DNA from: an uncultured Algibacter sp.
Lineage (GTDB): Bacteria; Bacteroidota; Bacteroidia; Flavobacteriales; Flavobacteriaceae
Length of the DNA: 64,000 bases
Assembly: GCF_947495925.1 (NCBI RefSeq)
Contig: NZ_CANMAU010000002.1
Location: 1-64,000, forward strand
Direction of reading: 5' to 3'
Shown here: positions 7,089-16,123 of the stretch, piece by piece
How the letters are laid out: every line of letters begins with the position of its first letter
Numbering within the stretch: position 1 is the first letter of the stretch
Notes under the pieces: model-generated
The model's database searches: none
Seen by the model: the letters and a program-made list of their open reading frames with translations, nothing else
What the model was told of the DNA's origin: nothing
Program-made: the position numbers and the translations under genes

Positions 7089-10088
7089 ATGAGACACACG
7101 CTATTCAAAATTTTAACCTTATTCTTTATAGCATATTCCAGTGCACAAAATGTGGACATAAGTGGAGTTGTTCAAGATGAAACAGGATTTCCAATTCCTG
7201 GGGCAAATATTATCGTAAAAGATACTAGCAAAGGAACTACTACAGACTTTGATGGTAATTTTACTTTAAATGAGGTTGAAACAGGGTCAACAATTACCAT
7301 TAGCTACATCGGGTATGTAACTAAAGAAATTGTTATTACAAGTAGTGAAGCATTGACAATTCAGTTACAGGAAGACTTAGCTCAATTAGATGAGGTTGTA
7401 GTAATTGGTTATGGTTCACAAAAGAAGAAAGATGTAACTGGTGCAGTTGCCATAGTGGATTCCAAAACTATTGACGACTTAAAGCCTGTAGATGCCGCTC
7501 AAGCATTACAAGGAACCTCAGCAGGAGTTGCTGTAACAGCACCATCAGGTTCACCAGGTGGAGGATTTAACATCTTAATTAGAGGTGTAAGTTCAAATGG
7601 AGATAATGGTCCTTTGGTTATTGTCGATGGTTACAAAGGAGATTTAAATACGATTAACCCTAGTGATATTGAATCCTTTTCCATTCTTAAAGATGCGCAA
7701 GCGGCCATTTATGGTATTGAAGGTGCAAACGGGGTGGTATTGGTAACCACTAAAAGTGGTAAAAAGAATCAATCTTTAAAAATTAACTATAACGGGTTTA
7801 CTGGGGTTCAACAAACAACGCGTAAGCTTCCATACTTAAACGCTACAGAGTATGCACTTTTATTAAACGAAAGTCATGCGGCAAATGGGGAGGCATTACC
7901 ATATCCAGATGTTAGTGGTTTAGGTGTTGGAACGAATTGGCAAGATGAAGTGTTTACTACAGCACCAATAATGAATCACAATATTAGTGCTTCTGGTGGT
8001 GGTGAAACAAGCACGTATTATTTTGGTGGATCTTATATAGATCAAAAGGGTATTATTTCCCCTGAAAAATCAAATTTTAGAAGAGCTAACGTTAAAATCA
8101 AATTAGGGTTTGATATTGGTAAGAAGCTAAAATTCACTACATCGGCAAACTATTTTAATTCAAACCGACAAACTATTGGTGAGAATGCTTTAGGGACGCC
8201 ATTATTTAACGCGCTTAACTATGCTCCAACTTATGGTATTGATGAAGGAGACCCTTCTGGGTTTTTAGGAAATGAAGTAATAAACCCATTAACGCAAATA
8301 GGAAATACGTATAATGACTATACGGGAAATGCTATTGAAGGGACTTTTCAATTGGTGTATACACCTATTGAAGGCTTATCAATTACGTCTCGTCTTGGTA
8401 TTAGATCGTACAATGATAAAGGAAAAACATTTAGTCCGCAAGTTGAGTATGGAGCTGGAAAGGTGTTTAACAACCCACGTAGCAGTGTAAATCAATATCG
8501 AAATACTAACAATTCTTATACTTGGGAGACATTCGCAACCTACCAAAAAACTTTTGCTGAAAATCACAATACGACTTTTACACTTGGTACAAGTGCCATT
8601 AGAGATTGGGGTGATAATTTAAGCGGAACAGGTTTTGATGTGCCAAATAACTCATGGGATTTTGCTGAAATACAGTTGGCAAATGGTATAAGCGAAACCA
8701 AAAATGCTAATTCCTTTACATATGACAGTAGACTGTCATCATATTTTGCAAGAGTGCAATATGATTATAAAGGTAAATATTTACTTTCTGCAATGATTCG
8801 TCGTGATGGATCTTCAGATTTTGCCCCAGATAATAGAATAGATTATTTCTCATCTGTAACTGCAGGTTGGAAAATCTCTGATGAACCGTTCTTAGAAGAT
8901 TCTGAAACTATTAATTTTTTGAAGTTAAGAGGTAGTTTTGGTACTCTGGGTAATAATACAGGTGCAGATTTATACAGAGCACTATTAGATGGTGAAGCTA
9001 CTTATGTTTTAGATGGTGCTATTACTAACGGTAGAGCTAGTGGTAGAATACCTAACCCAGATGCAACTTGGGAAACGGCTAAAAAATTCGATGTTGGTTT
9101 AGATTTAAACATGTTTGATAACAAGTTAACCATAGTTGCAGATTATTTCATTGAAGATAGAGAAGATTTGTTAATATCAGATTTCCCTGTTTCAGGAATT
9201 CTTGGTGGTTTTGCGCCAGGAGCTGGATTGCCAACAGTTAATGCTGGTACAACCAGAAATACAGGTATTGAATTAGCTATAGGTTACAAGAAGCAAATTA
9301 ATGACAATGCATCTTTTGCCATAAATTATAATGTTACCAAGATTAAGGGTGAAGTATTAGAGGTAAGAGACAACATTCCTTCTAGAGGAGGTGATTTTAG
9401 TGTTGGACAACCTCAAATAGCGGTTTTAGAACCAGGACAACCCGTAGGATACTTTTTGGGGTATAAAACTGATGGGATTTTTCAAACGCAAGCAGAAGTT
9501 GATGCTTCTGCACAACCAGACGCTTCTCCTGGAGATATTCGTTTTGTAGATATTGTTCCTGACGGTGAAATTACAGATGCAGATAGAACTAAATTAGGAA
9601 AACCTCAGGCTGATTATATTATGGGTCTTAATTTAAGTTTTGATTATAAAAACTGGGATTTTGGAGCCTATATGTATGCAGAGTTAGGAAAGGAAACTGT
9701 TAGAAACTACGAACGCGACCAATCCAACGTAAACAGATTGAAATTGTATTTAGATAGATGGACAGGTCCTGGAACAAGTAATTCTGTTCCAAGAGTTACT
9801 AATGCAGGAACAACAAATAGATTATTTTCTGACTTTTTTGTTGAAGACTCTTCGTTCTTAAGAGTTCAGAATATTCAATTAGGTTATTCCTTAAGTGATG
9901 ATGTAATTGAGAAGTTAGGGATTAACAAGTTCCGAATTTATGCCTTGGTAAATAACCCTTTTACACTTACAGAATATAATGGTTATGATCCAGCAGCAAC
10001 AAACGGTGCAGCTATTGGTGGAGGCATTGATTATGGTTTCTACCCTATTGCTAGACAATTTATTATTGGTTTAAATCTATCAATCTAA
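7089..10088 (+). CDS. susC: SusC-like TonB-dependent outer-membrane transporter
   Basis: A 999-residue outer-membrane importer of oligosaccharides, powered through TonB. It has a signal peptide (cut near YSSAQ), a carboxypeptidase-regulatory-like beta-sandwich (about 20-105, ISGVVQDETGFPIPGANI), a TonB-box-like DEVVVIGYG, a plug domain (about 110-220) and a 22-strand barrel ending in an aromatic-rich segment. Length and the IRG/VDG plug motifs fit the SusC/RagA group. susD follows after 14 bases and forms the lid of the complex. It heads the operon susC-susD-binding protein-GH16. The substrate, laminarin-type oligosaccharides, is inferred from the neighbouring enzymes. Confidence 0.95.
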   Translation: MRHTLFKILTLFFIAYSSAQNVDISGVVQDETGFPIPGANIIVKDTSKGTTTDFDGNFTLNEVETGSTITISYIGYVTKEIVITSSEALTIQLQEDLAQLDEVVVIGYGSQKKKDVTGAVAIVDSKTIDDLKPVDAAQALQGTSAGVAVTAPSGSPGGGFNILIRGVSSNGDNGPLVIVDGYKGDLNTINPSDIESFSILKDAQAAIYGIEGANGVVLVTTKSGKKNQSLKINYNGFTGVQQTTRKLPYLNATEYALLLNESHAANGEALPYPDVSGLGVGTNWQDEVFTTAPIMNHNISASGGGETSTYYFGGSYIDQKGIISPEKSNFRRANVKIKLGFDIGKKLKFTTSANYFNSNRQTIGENALGTPLFNALNYAPTYGIDEGDPSGFLGNEVINPLTQIGNTYNDYTGNAIEGTFQLVYTPIEGLSITSRLGIRSYNDKGKTFSPQVEYGAGKVFNNPRSSVNQYRNTNNSYTWETFATYQKTFAENHNTTFTLGTSAIRDWGDNLSGTGFDVPNNSWDFAEIQLANGISETKNANSFTYDSRLSSYFARVQYDYKGKYLLSAMIRRDGSSDFAPDNRIDYFSSVTAGWKISDEPFLEDSETINFLKLRGSFGTLGNNTGADLYRALLDGEATYVLDGAITNGRASGRIPNPDATWETAKKFDVGLDLNMFDNKLTIVADYFIEDREDLLISDFPVSGILGGFAPGAGLPTVNAGTTRNTGIELAIGYKKQINDNASFAINYNVTKIKGEVLEVRDNIPSRGGDFSVGQPQIAVLEPGQPVGYFLGYKTDGIFQTQAEVDASAQPDASPGDIRFVDIVPDGEITDADRTKLGKPQADYIMGLNLSFDYKNWDFGAYMYAELGKETVRNYERDQSNVNRLKLYLDRWTGPGTSNSVPRVTNAGTTNRLFSDFFVEDSSFLRVQNIQLGYSLSDDVIEKLGINKFRIYALVNNPFTLTEYNGYDPAATNGAAIGGGIDYGFYPIARQFIIGLNLSI

Positions 10089-10102
10089 AAACAATATACA
10101 AG

Positions 10103-11590
10103 ATGAAAAAATATATAAACAAAATAACAAAAGCTTTAGCCATGATATTGGTTGTGATTGGAGCTCATTCTTGTGGCGATGCGTACTTAGAAGATGTTCA
10201 AGTATATAATATTGACTCAGAGAATTACTTTAATTCGGAATCAGATTATTATGATGCCGTAGTAGGGGCTTATGATTTACTTCAATCAACATATCAAAAT
10301 GCACTACTTGGAGAAATTGCTTCAGATAATACCCTTTGTGGTGGTGAAAGCGCCACTGATGTCATAGGGTGGCAACAAATTGATGATATGTCTCATACCC
10401 CAGTGAATAGTAATCTAAGAGATATATGGAATTGGATGTATGCAGGCGTGAGTCGAACAAATTTCATTATGGAATTTCAAGATAAAACAGATTTTGAAGG
10501 TAGAGAAGCGCTCATTGCTGAAACTAGATTTTTAAGAGCTTATTATTATTTTGAGTTGGTTAAATGGTTTGGAGCGGTTCCCTTAAAAGAATCTCGATTT
10601 GTAATTGGTGATGAGACATCAATACCACGTTCTCCAGTTACAGACGTATATGCTCTAATCGAAAAAGACTTAAAGTATGCCATTGATAATTTAACTTATA
10701 TAGCTCCTCAAGTGGGTAGAGCTACGAAGGGTTCTGCACAAGCACTTTTAGGAAAAGCGTATTTGTATCAAAAGAAATATAATGAAGCGACATCTGTTTT
10801 AGATGATTTAATTGAAATGGGACCATATGATTTAGTTGAAGATTACGAAATGCTTTGGGAGGCAGAAGGAGAAAACAGTGTAGAATCTGTATTTGAAGTT
10901 CAATATACAGATGTAGAAGGAGCGAGTTTTGATTGTTTACAATGTGTTGAAGGTAATGTTGCCATTGGTTTTAGTGGTATTAGAAACTACACAGGACCTT
11001 TATTTTCTTCAGGGTTTAGTTTTAATGTACCTACTCAAGAATCATATGATGCATTTGAAGACTCTGATTTAAGAAAAGACATAGCTATTCTTGACATAAA
11101 CGCTTGGGCAGCACAAGAAGGAGCAACTTTTGGAACTGGATATGAGCATACTGGTTTTTTTAACAGAAAGTATATTCCTAGAAAGAGAAGCGATGAGGCA
11201 GCTGGTGATTTAAACTTAACAAATCCTGGAAATTACAGAGCAATCCGTTTTGCCGATGTATTGTTAATGGCCGCTGAAGCTTATAATACTGGTGGTATAA
11301 GCGATACTAAAGCTCAGGAATATCTTAATAGAGTGAGAAGACGAGCTTATGGCGTTGATGATAATTCTGTTGACATTACTGACTCAGGGAGTAATCTAAC
11401 GAGCGCTATAGCAAGAGAAAGACGTTTAGAACTTATGGGTGAGGGACACCGGTTCTTTGACTTAGTAAGAACAGGTGATGGATCAAGAATTCCTGGGTTC
11501 GAAGAAGGAAAGCATAATTTGTTTCCAATTCCAATTGAAGAAATGCAGTTTGCTAATGGAAATTGGGATCAAAACCCTAACTATAATTAA
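10103..11590 (+). CDS. susD: SusD/RagB-family glycan-binding lipoprotein
   Basis: A 495-residue surface lipoprotein that acts as the lid over SusC and binds glycan. The signal ends in the lipobox AHSC, lipidating Cys24, followed by an acidic stretch. An N-terminal SusD-like domain with TPR helices (ALLGKAYLYQKKYNEATSVL) and the C-terminal RagB/SusD domain (RFADVLLMAAEAYN, RERRLELMGEGHRFFDLVR) are both complete. The C-terminus with P-(I/E)-E and NPNYN is typical. It lies 14 bases after susC and 10 bases before the next gene, so it is certainly in the same operon. The low sequence conservation of the family prevents calling the ligand from this protein alone. Confidence 0.95.
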   Translation: MKKYINKITKALAMILVVIGAHSCGDAYLEDVQVYNIDSENYFNSESDYYDAVVGAYDLLQSTYQNALLGEIASDNTLCGGESATDVIGWQQIDDMSHTPVNSNLRDIWNWMYAGVSRTNFIMEFQDKTDFEGREALIAETRFLRAYYYFELVKWFGAVPLKESRFVIGDETSIPRSPVTDVYALIEKDLKYAIDNLTYIAPQVGRATKGSAQALLGKAYLYQKKYNEATSVLDDLIEMGPYDLVEDYEMLWEAEGENSVESVFEVQYTDVEGASFDCLQCVEGNVAIGFSGIRNYTGPLFSSGFSFNVPTQESYDAFEDSDLRKDIAILDINAWAAQEGATFGTGYEHTGFFNRKYIPRKRSDEAAGDLNLTNPGNYRAIRFADVLLMAAEAYNTGGISDTKAQEYLNRVRRRAYGVDDNSVDITDSGSNLTSAIARERRLELMGEGHRFFDLVRTGDGSRIPGFEEGKHNLFPIPIEEMQFANGNWDQNPNYN

Positions 11591-11600
11591 AAGAAAGATT

Positions 11601-13667
11601 ATGAAAACAATGAAATATATAACTAGTTTTTGCTTTATCGTTTTGCTGATGGTTTTTGGCTGTGATAAGGATGAAAATGTCGATTTTATTAAAAACGTTG
11701 CAGCACCAACTAATATTTCTGCAGGCGTAAATGTAATTCCTGATAATACCGGACTTACACAAATTACCCCTACAGGTGATGGCGTAGCAAGTTTTATCGT
11801 GGACTTTGGAGATGGATCTGAGATCTCAGAATCTTTAGCTCCTGGAGAGTACACTGAGCATATGTATGCCGAAGGAACTTATGAAGCTACTATAAGAGCT
11901 ACAGGAATTAATGGTAAATCTGCCACAGGAACACAAACAGTGAATGTGTCATTTAGAGCTCCTGAGAACATTGTAATAAATACTGCAATTGATGGAGCAA
12001 ATCCTTTCTTATTGAATGTGTCCGCAACTGCTGACTTTGCATCAAGCTTTATCGTGTTTTTTGATACTACGAATCCTGATGAAGAAGGAACACCTTTAGA
12101 ATTGGATGGAACTGTTAGCAACGAATACCCTGGTGTTGGTGATTATAATATTAAGGTTGTTGCTTTAAGTGGTGGTGTTGAGTCTAGTGAGTCAGAACAG
12201 GTGATAACAATTTCTGCTCCGGTAGTATTCCCTGTAGATTTTGAAGTTTTTGATGCTTCTGCGTTTATTGGATTTGGAGGGGCTTCTGCGGCGGTTATAG
12301 ACAACCCAGACACCAATGGTAATATGTCTAGCAAAGTGGGTGAAATTGTGAAAGGAGGTCCAGAAGTATGGGCCGGTAATGTAATTACAATGTCTTCTCC
12401 AATTGATTTCAGCTTGAAAAAAGCTATGAAAATGAAGGTGTGGTCACCTAAAGCAGGAGGTAAATTATTATTAAAAATAGAAAACCTTGACGATGGAGGA
12501 ATTTTTATTGAAAAAGAAGCAACACTTGAAGGCAATAGCGCTTGGGAAGAAGTTGTGTTTGACTTTTCAGATATTGATGAGTCTCAATCGTATCAAAAAT
12601 TAGTATTCTTCTTTGATTTTGGTACAGTAGGTACTGGAGGATCAGATTGGACATTCTATATAGATGATATTAATCAAACAATCCCTTCAAGTGGTGCAAC
12701 CGGATTACCAGGACAATGGGTATTGGCTCCAGAAGCTGGTGCTTTAGGAGTTGGCCCTGCTGTAGGCGATGTTAGCTGGTGGAATTGTGATGCTGATTGT
12801 GTGGCAGCTAGAGCTTGTTATTATGACGATGTTTATATTTTTGGAGAAGATGGTTCTTTCCAAAATGACCTTGGCGCAGACACTTGGACAGAAGGCTGGC
12901 AAGGAGGAGGAGACTCTTGTGGAACTCCAGTTGCACCTCATGATGGGTCTAACCCAGCTACCTATGTATATGATGAGGGAGCAGGAACTGTTACTTTAAG
13001 TGGTGTTGGGGCTTTTATAGGTTTAGCAAAAGCTTATAATGGTGGAGAATTATCGAGTCCTGGGGATGCTCCTGCGTCAATAACTTATAGTCTTGAATTT
13101 TTAGATAATGATACTATAGCCGTTAATATTGATGTTGGTGGAGGCACATTTTGGCAGTTTAAACTAATTAGAGCTGGAGTTGTAGCAACACCTCTAACTG
13201 GAACTTGGCAATTTGCTAATGAAGGTGGAGCTCTAGGTGTGGGACCTAGTATAGGCGATGTTAGCTGGTGGAATTGTGATCCTGCTTGTGTAACAGATAG
13301 AGCTTGTTATTATGATGATTTATATGTGTTTGGGACTGATGGATCGTTTCAAAATGTTCCAGGTACTGAAACTTGGATTGAAGGATGGCAAGGCGGAGGA
13401 GATGCTTGTGGAGCTCCTGTAGCACCTCATGATGGTTCAATTCCTGCAACATATTCCTATGATGGTGGAGCCGGAACATTTACCCTGAATGGCAAAGGAT
13501 CTTATATTGGTTTGCCAAAAGCAGTGAATGGTTCTGAACTGTCTGATCCAAATGCCGCACCAGATGCTGTGGTATACAATGTCACTTTTGCAGATCCTAA
13601 CACAATAAATGTTAGCATTGATGTAGGTGGAGGTACTTATTGGCAATATAAACTTGTGAAAATCTAA
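11601..13667 (+). CDS. PKD-type surface glycan-binding lipoprotein with duplicated C-terminal domain
   Basis: A 688-residue lipoprotein in the position usually held by a SusE/SGBP protein. The start is ATG 11601, which gives a signal peptide with lipobox VFGC (Cys21); upstream in-frame codons overlap susD and lack a signal. After Cys21 comes the acidic DKDEN, consistent with surface export. Then follow a PKD domain (about 35-115, VDFGDGSE), a second Ig-like domain (about 120-205), a jelly-roll carbohydrate-binding-like domain (about 210-365) and two copies of a Cys/Trp-rich domain (about 371-525 and 534-688). No catalytic motif is seen. Role inferred: binding beta-glucan at the surface for SusC/SusD and GH16. 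Confidence 0.82.
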   Translation: MKTMKYITSFCFIVLLMVFGCDKDENVDFIKNVAAPTNISAGVNVIPDNTGLTQITPTGDGVASFIVDFGDGSEISESLAPGEYTEHMYAEGTYEATIRATGINGKSATGTQTVNVSFRAPENIVINTAIDGANPFLLNVSATADFASSFIVFFDTTNPDEEGTPLELDGTVSNEYPGVGDYNIKVVALSGGVESSESEQVITISAPVVFPVDFEVFDASAFIGFGGASAAVIDNPDTNGNMSSKVGEIVKGGPEVWAGNVITMSSPIDFSLKKAMKMKVWSPKAGGKLLLKIENLDDGGIFIEKEATLEGNSAWEEVVFDFSDIDESQSYQKLVFFFDFGTVGTGGSDWTFYIDDINQTIPSSGATGLPGQWVLAPEAGALGVGPAVGDVSWWNCDADCVAARACYYDDVYIFGEDGSFQNDLGADTWTEGWQGGGDSCGTPVAPHDGSNPATYVYDEGAGTVTLSGVGAFIGLAKAYNGGELSSPGDAPASITYSLEFLDNDTIAVNIDVGGGTFWQFKLIRAGVVATPLTGTWQFANEGGALGVGPSIGDVSWWNCDPACVTDRACYYDDLYVFGTDGSFQNVPGTETWIEGWQGGGDACGAPVAPHDGSIPATYSYDGGAGTFTLNGKGSYIGLPKAVNGSELSDPNAAPDAVVYNVTFADPNTINVSIDVGGGTYWQYKLVKI
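12711..13667 (+). repeat. Tandem 489-bp domain duplication
   Basis: Two copies of one domain begin at about 12711 and 13200 (period 489 bp, 163 codons). Both contain GALGVGP, VSWWNCD, a Cys-x3-Cys-type segment, CYYDD, GWQGGGD, CG-PVAPHDGS and end in IDVGGGT-WQ-KL. The DNA is also clearly similar, so the duplication is fairly recent. Confidence 0.9.
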
Positions 13668-13678
13668 AAAAACTAATT

Positions 13679-15340
13679 ATGAGAAATATAAAGTATAAAT
13701 ATTATGGCTTAGGTTTATTCCTAGCTTTGGCACTGGTTTTTGCGAGTTGTCAAGATGATGATCAAACTTTTGGCGAAGTTAAAATCCCAACTAATATTGC
13801 ACTTACTGCAGATGTAATCTGTGAAGATTGTAATGATGCAGATGGAGATGGTAGTGGCTTGGTAAATATTGAAGCCACCTCTAGCGGAGCCCTTGCATAT
13901 AAATTTGATTTTGGTGATGGTTTTACTGAAACCAATCAAACAGGTAAAGTAACGCACCGTTTTACAAGTGTAGGGGTTAATACTTATACCGTTGTTGTAA
14001 ATGCAGTGGGTACTGGCGGAGTACAATCTAGTACATCTATGAATGTAACCGTGCGCAGTGATTTTGAAGATATCGAAGCTAAAGATTTCTTAAGTGGTGG
14101 TTCTGGAAACAGTAAAACTTGGTACTGGGCCGCTGATAAACCTGCCAATATAGCTTTAGGAAGTAATGTAAAAGATTCTCCAAATCCTGGAGATCATACC
14201 TTTCCTACATTCTTTAATTCTGATCCTTTTCATCCAGATAAATTATGTATGTACGATGCTGAATTAGTATTTACTCAAGATGGAGATGGAAACTTAACAT
14301 TTCAACAAGTGGTTGGGCAAGCCTACGTTCCAGGAACAGTTGCCGGTGCTTTAGGGGTTGATGGTGATACTTGTCACGGAATTGATGTAGCGCCATCATT
14401 GGGAATGGTTAGCAATGTGGCTTTAATTCCGTCATCGTCTATTGCTACTGAAGATGCACAGGACCCAAGTTATCGAGGGACTAGTATCTTTTTATCAGAC
14501 GACGGTTTTATGAGTTGGTATTGTGTTAATAGTCTTTTTGAAATTATTACAGTTACTAATAGCACCCTAAAAGTTAGGGTGGTTGATGGTGTAGATCCAG
14601 GTTTAGCATGGTATTGTACATTCCAGACACAAAACCCTAATGAATCTGGAGGTGGGTTTGAAACGCTAGTATGGTCAGATGAGTTTGATGTTGATGGTGC
14701 GCCTAATGCAGCTAATTGGACCTATGATCTAGGTGCTGGTGGTTGGGGTAATCAGGAATTACAGACCTATACCGACAATCCTGAGAATGTAATCATTGAA
14801 AACGGAATTCTTAAAATTAATGCCTTGGCTGACGGAAACGGCGGTTATACTTCTGCTAGAATTAAAACAGAAGGTCTTCAAGAATATACCTATGGGAAGA
14901 TTGAATGTCGTGCCAAGTTACCCGCCTCTCAAGGTACTTGGCCGGCAATCTGGATGTTAGGTGCAAACTTTGCTGATGTAGGATGGCCTAACTGTGGTGA
15001 AATTGATATCATGGAACAAACAGGACAAAATAAGACTGAAACTTCAGGTGCTTTGCACTTCCCAGGTAACTCCGGTGGTGATGCTATTGTTGGTAGAATA
15101 GATGTTGAAGATGCCACTTCCGAATTTCATAACTATACTGTGGAATGGACGGCAGAATCGATTAAAATGTCAGTTGATGATGAATTCTTTTTCTCTTTTG
15201 ATAATAATTCAGATATACCTTACAATGCAGATATGTTTATGATATTGAATCTTGCCATGGGTGGTACTTTAGGTGGAACGGTAGATCCAAATTTCACTTC
15301 AGACACTATGGAAATTGATTATATAAGAGTTTATCAATAG
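13679..15340 (+). CDS. GH16 endo-beta-1,3-glucanase (laminarinase) lipoprotein
   Basis: A 553-residue secreted glycosidase. The signal ends in lipobox FASC (Cys24), followed by acidic QDDDQ, which resembles a surface-export signal. A PKD domain spans about 35-120 (FDFGDGFTE). An accessory domain at about 125-325 resembles the duplicated domain of the preceding protein. The GH16 jelly roll covers about 327-553. The catalytic motif GEIDIMEQTG gives nucleophile Glu441, Asp443 and acid/base Glu446. The ExDxxE spacing, with the extra residue, is that of laminarinases rather than lichenases. It closes the susC operon, 11 bases after the binding protein and before a terminator. It probably makes the first cut in laminarin outside the cell. 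Confidence 0.93.
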   Translation: MRNIKYKYYGLGLFLALALVFASCQDDDQTFGEVKIPTNIALTADVICEDCNDADGDGSGLVNIEATSSGALAYKFDFGDGFTETNQTGKVTHRFTSVGVNTYTVVVNAVGTGGVQSSTSMNVTVRSDFEDIEAKDFLSGGSGNSKTWYWAADKPANIALGSNVKDSPNPGDHTFPTFFNSDPFHPDKLCMYDAELVFTQDGDGNLTFQQVVGQAYVPGTVAGALGVDGDTCHGIDVAPSLGMVSNVALIPSSSIATEDAQDPSYRGTSIFLSDDGFMSWYCVNSLFEIITVTNSTLKVRVVDGVDPGLAWYCTFQTQNPNESGGGFETLVWSDEFDVDGAPNAANWTYDLGAGGWGNQELQTYTDNPENVIIENGILKINALADGNGGYTSARIKTEGLQEYTYGKIECRAKLPASQGTWPAIWMLGANFADVGWPNCGEIDIMEQTGQNKTETSGALHFPGNSGGDAIVGRIDVEDATSEFHNYTVEWTAESIKMSVDDEFFFSFDNNSDIPYNADMFMILNLAMGGTLGGTVDPNFTSDTMEIDYIRVYQ

Positions 15341-15353
15341 TTTGTTTAGTATT

Positions 15354-15388
15354 AAAAAGGGTCGGTTACCCTATAGCCGGCCTTTTTT
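15354..15388 (+). terminator. Terminator after the GH16 gene
   Basis: AAAAAGGGTCGG (15354-15365) pairs with CCGGCCTTTTTT (15377-15388), with two G-T wobbles and an 11-base loop, ending in a T run. It separates the susC-GH16 operon from the intracellular and periplasmic enzyme cluster. Confidence 0.75.
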
Positions 15389-15708
15389 ATTTAAACATTA
15401 TAGGGATAATAGTAAATACTTAAACAAAAGTTAGCTTTTATTGTTTTTAAATTAACATCAGTAGCAGATGAGATTGTTTAAAATAAACCTTTTGTTATAA
15501 ATGTTTAGTTAAGAACTTCTTGTTTTAACTAGTATGAGAATCTTTCAATCAGTCAAAACAGAAGCTTCAAACTGTTAGTATAAGGTAATTTTATGCAGTA
15601 AAACTCTAAATGGTCATTGGTTGCAGTATGATCTTGTAATTAAGACATATACAATCTTGAGTGTGCTGCGCATTAGGTCTAAAACAAAATTTTTCTAGTA
15701 AACAAAAT
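15389..15708. other. Intergenic stretch before the transporter remnant
   Basis: About 320 bases without a credible gene. I see no exact TAnnTTTG and no ACCACAACA site. Since the second enzyme cluster must be transcribed from somewhere, a promoter is expected here or readthrough of the terminator occurs. Part of it may be decayed remains of the adjacent transporter gene's 5' region. Confidence 0.4.
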
Positions 15709-16071
15709 ATGCAGAATAACGGAGACAATAGCAAATGGAATAAACCATATACTTTCTTAATAAGCTTTATTGTGGCTTTAGGTGGTTTTTTGTTTGGTTT
15801 TAATAGTGCTGTTATTTCCGAGGCTATAGAAGGCATTACAATGTGTTTTGATAAGACAAATGAAATGCTTGGCTTAGGTTTTTTCAATTCACTTATAAGC
15901 TGTTCTGTGACTCAAATATTCTCATGGGAATTGTCAAATTTAAGGCCGACTAACACCTTCGTTATTTATGGGGTGTTATCATTGAGTGCCGTGTTATTTG
16001 TGCACAAGTTTGTTATTGAAACAAAAGGGAAAACATTAGAAGTAGTTGAGCAATTACTAGTAAAGAGTTAA
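15709..16071 (+). pseudogene. Sugar-porter MFS transporter remnant with internal deletion
   Basis: A 120-codon open frame from ATG 15709 joins the two ends of a sugar-porter (SP family) transporter. The N-terminal part has the TM1 signature FIVALGGFLFGFNSAVIS. It then jumps to the C-terminal part, FFNSLISCSVTQIF, a final membrane helix (TFVIYGVLSLSAVLFV) and the family-typical PETKGKTLEE-like end (IETKGKTLEVVEQ). Normal members have 450-500 residues and twelve helices, so roughly TM2 to TM10 are gone. The frame is intact across the junction, consistent with an in-frame deletion. It cannot work as a transporter. The GPH symporter downstream may have made it dispensable. Confidence 0.8.
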
Positions 16072-16123
16072 AATATAAAAGCTGCAGAGAACATTTTTAT
16101 TTAGGTTTTTTCAGCACTTAAAA

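Noticed and set aside
11475-11600. Earlier start for the PKD binding protein inside susD
   Set aside because: It would overlap susD by more than 100 bases and hide the lipoprotein signal that begins at 11601.
12143-12535. Long open frame on the minus strand inside the binding-protein gene
   Set aside because: It is a reverse-strand shadow of a well-supported coding gene, with no signal, domain or promoter of its own.
15661-15708. GTG start 16 codons upstream for the transporter remnant
   Set aside because: The added residues (Cys-rich, MCCALGLKQ) do not look like a transporter N-terminus; ATG 15709 precedes the family-like MQNNGDNSKWNKPYTF.
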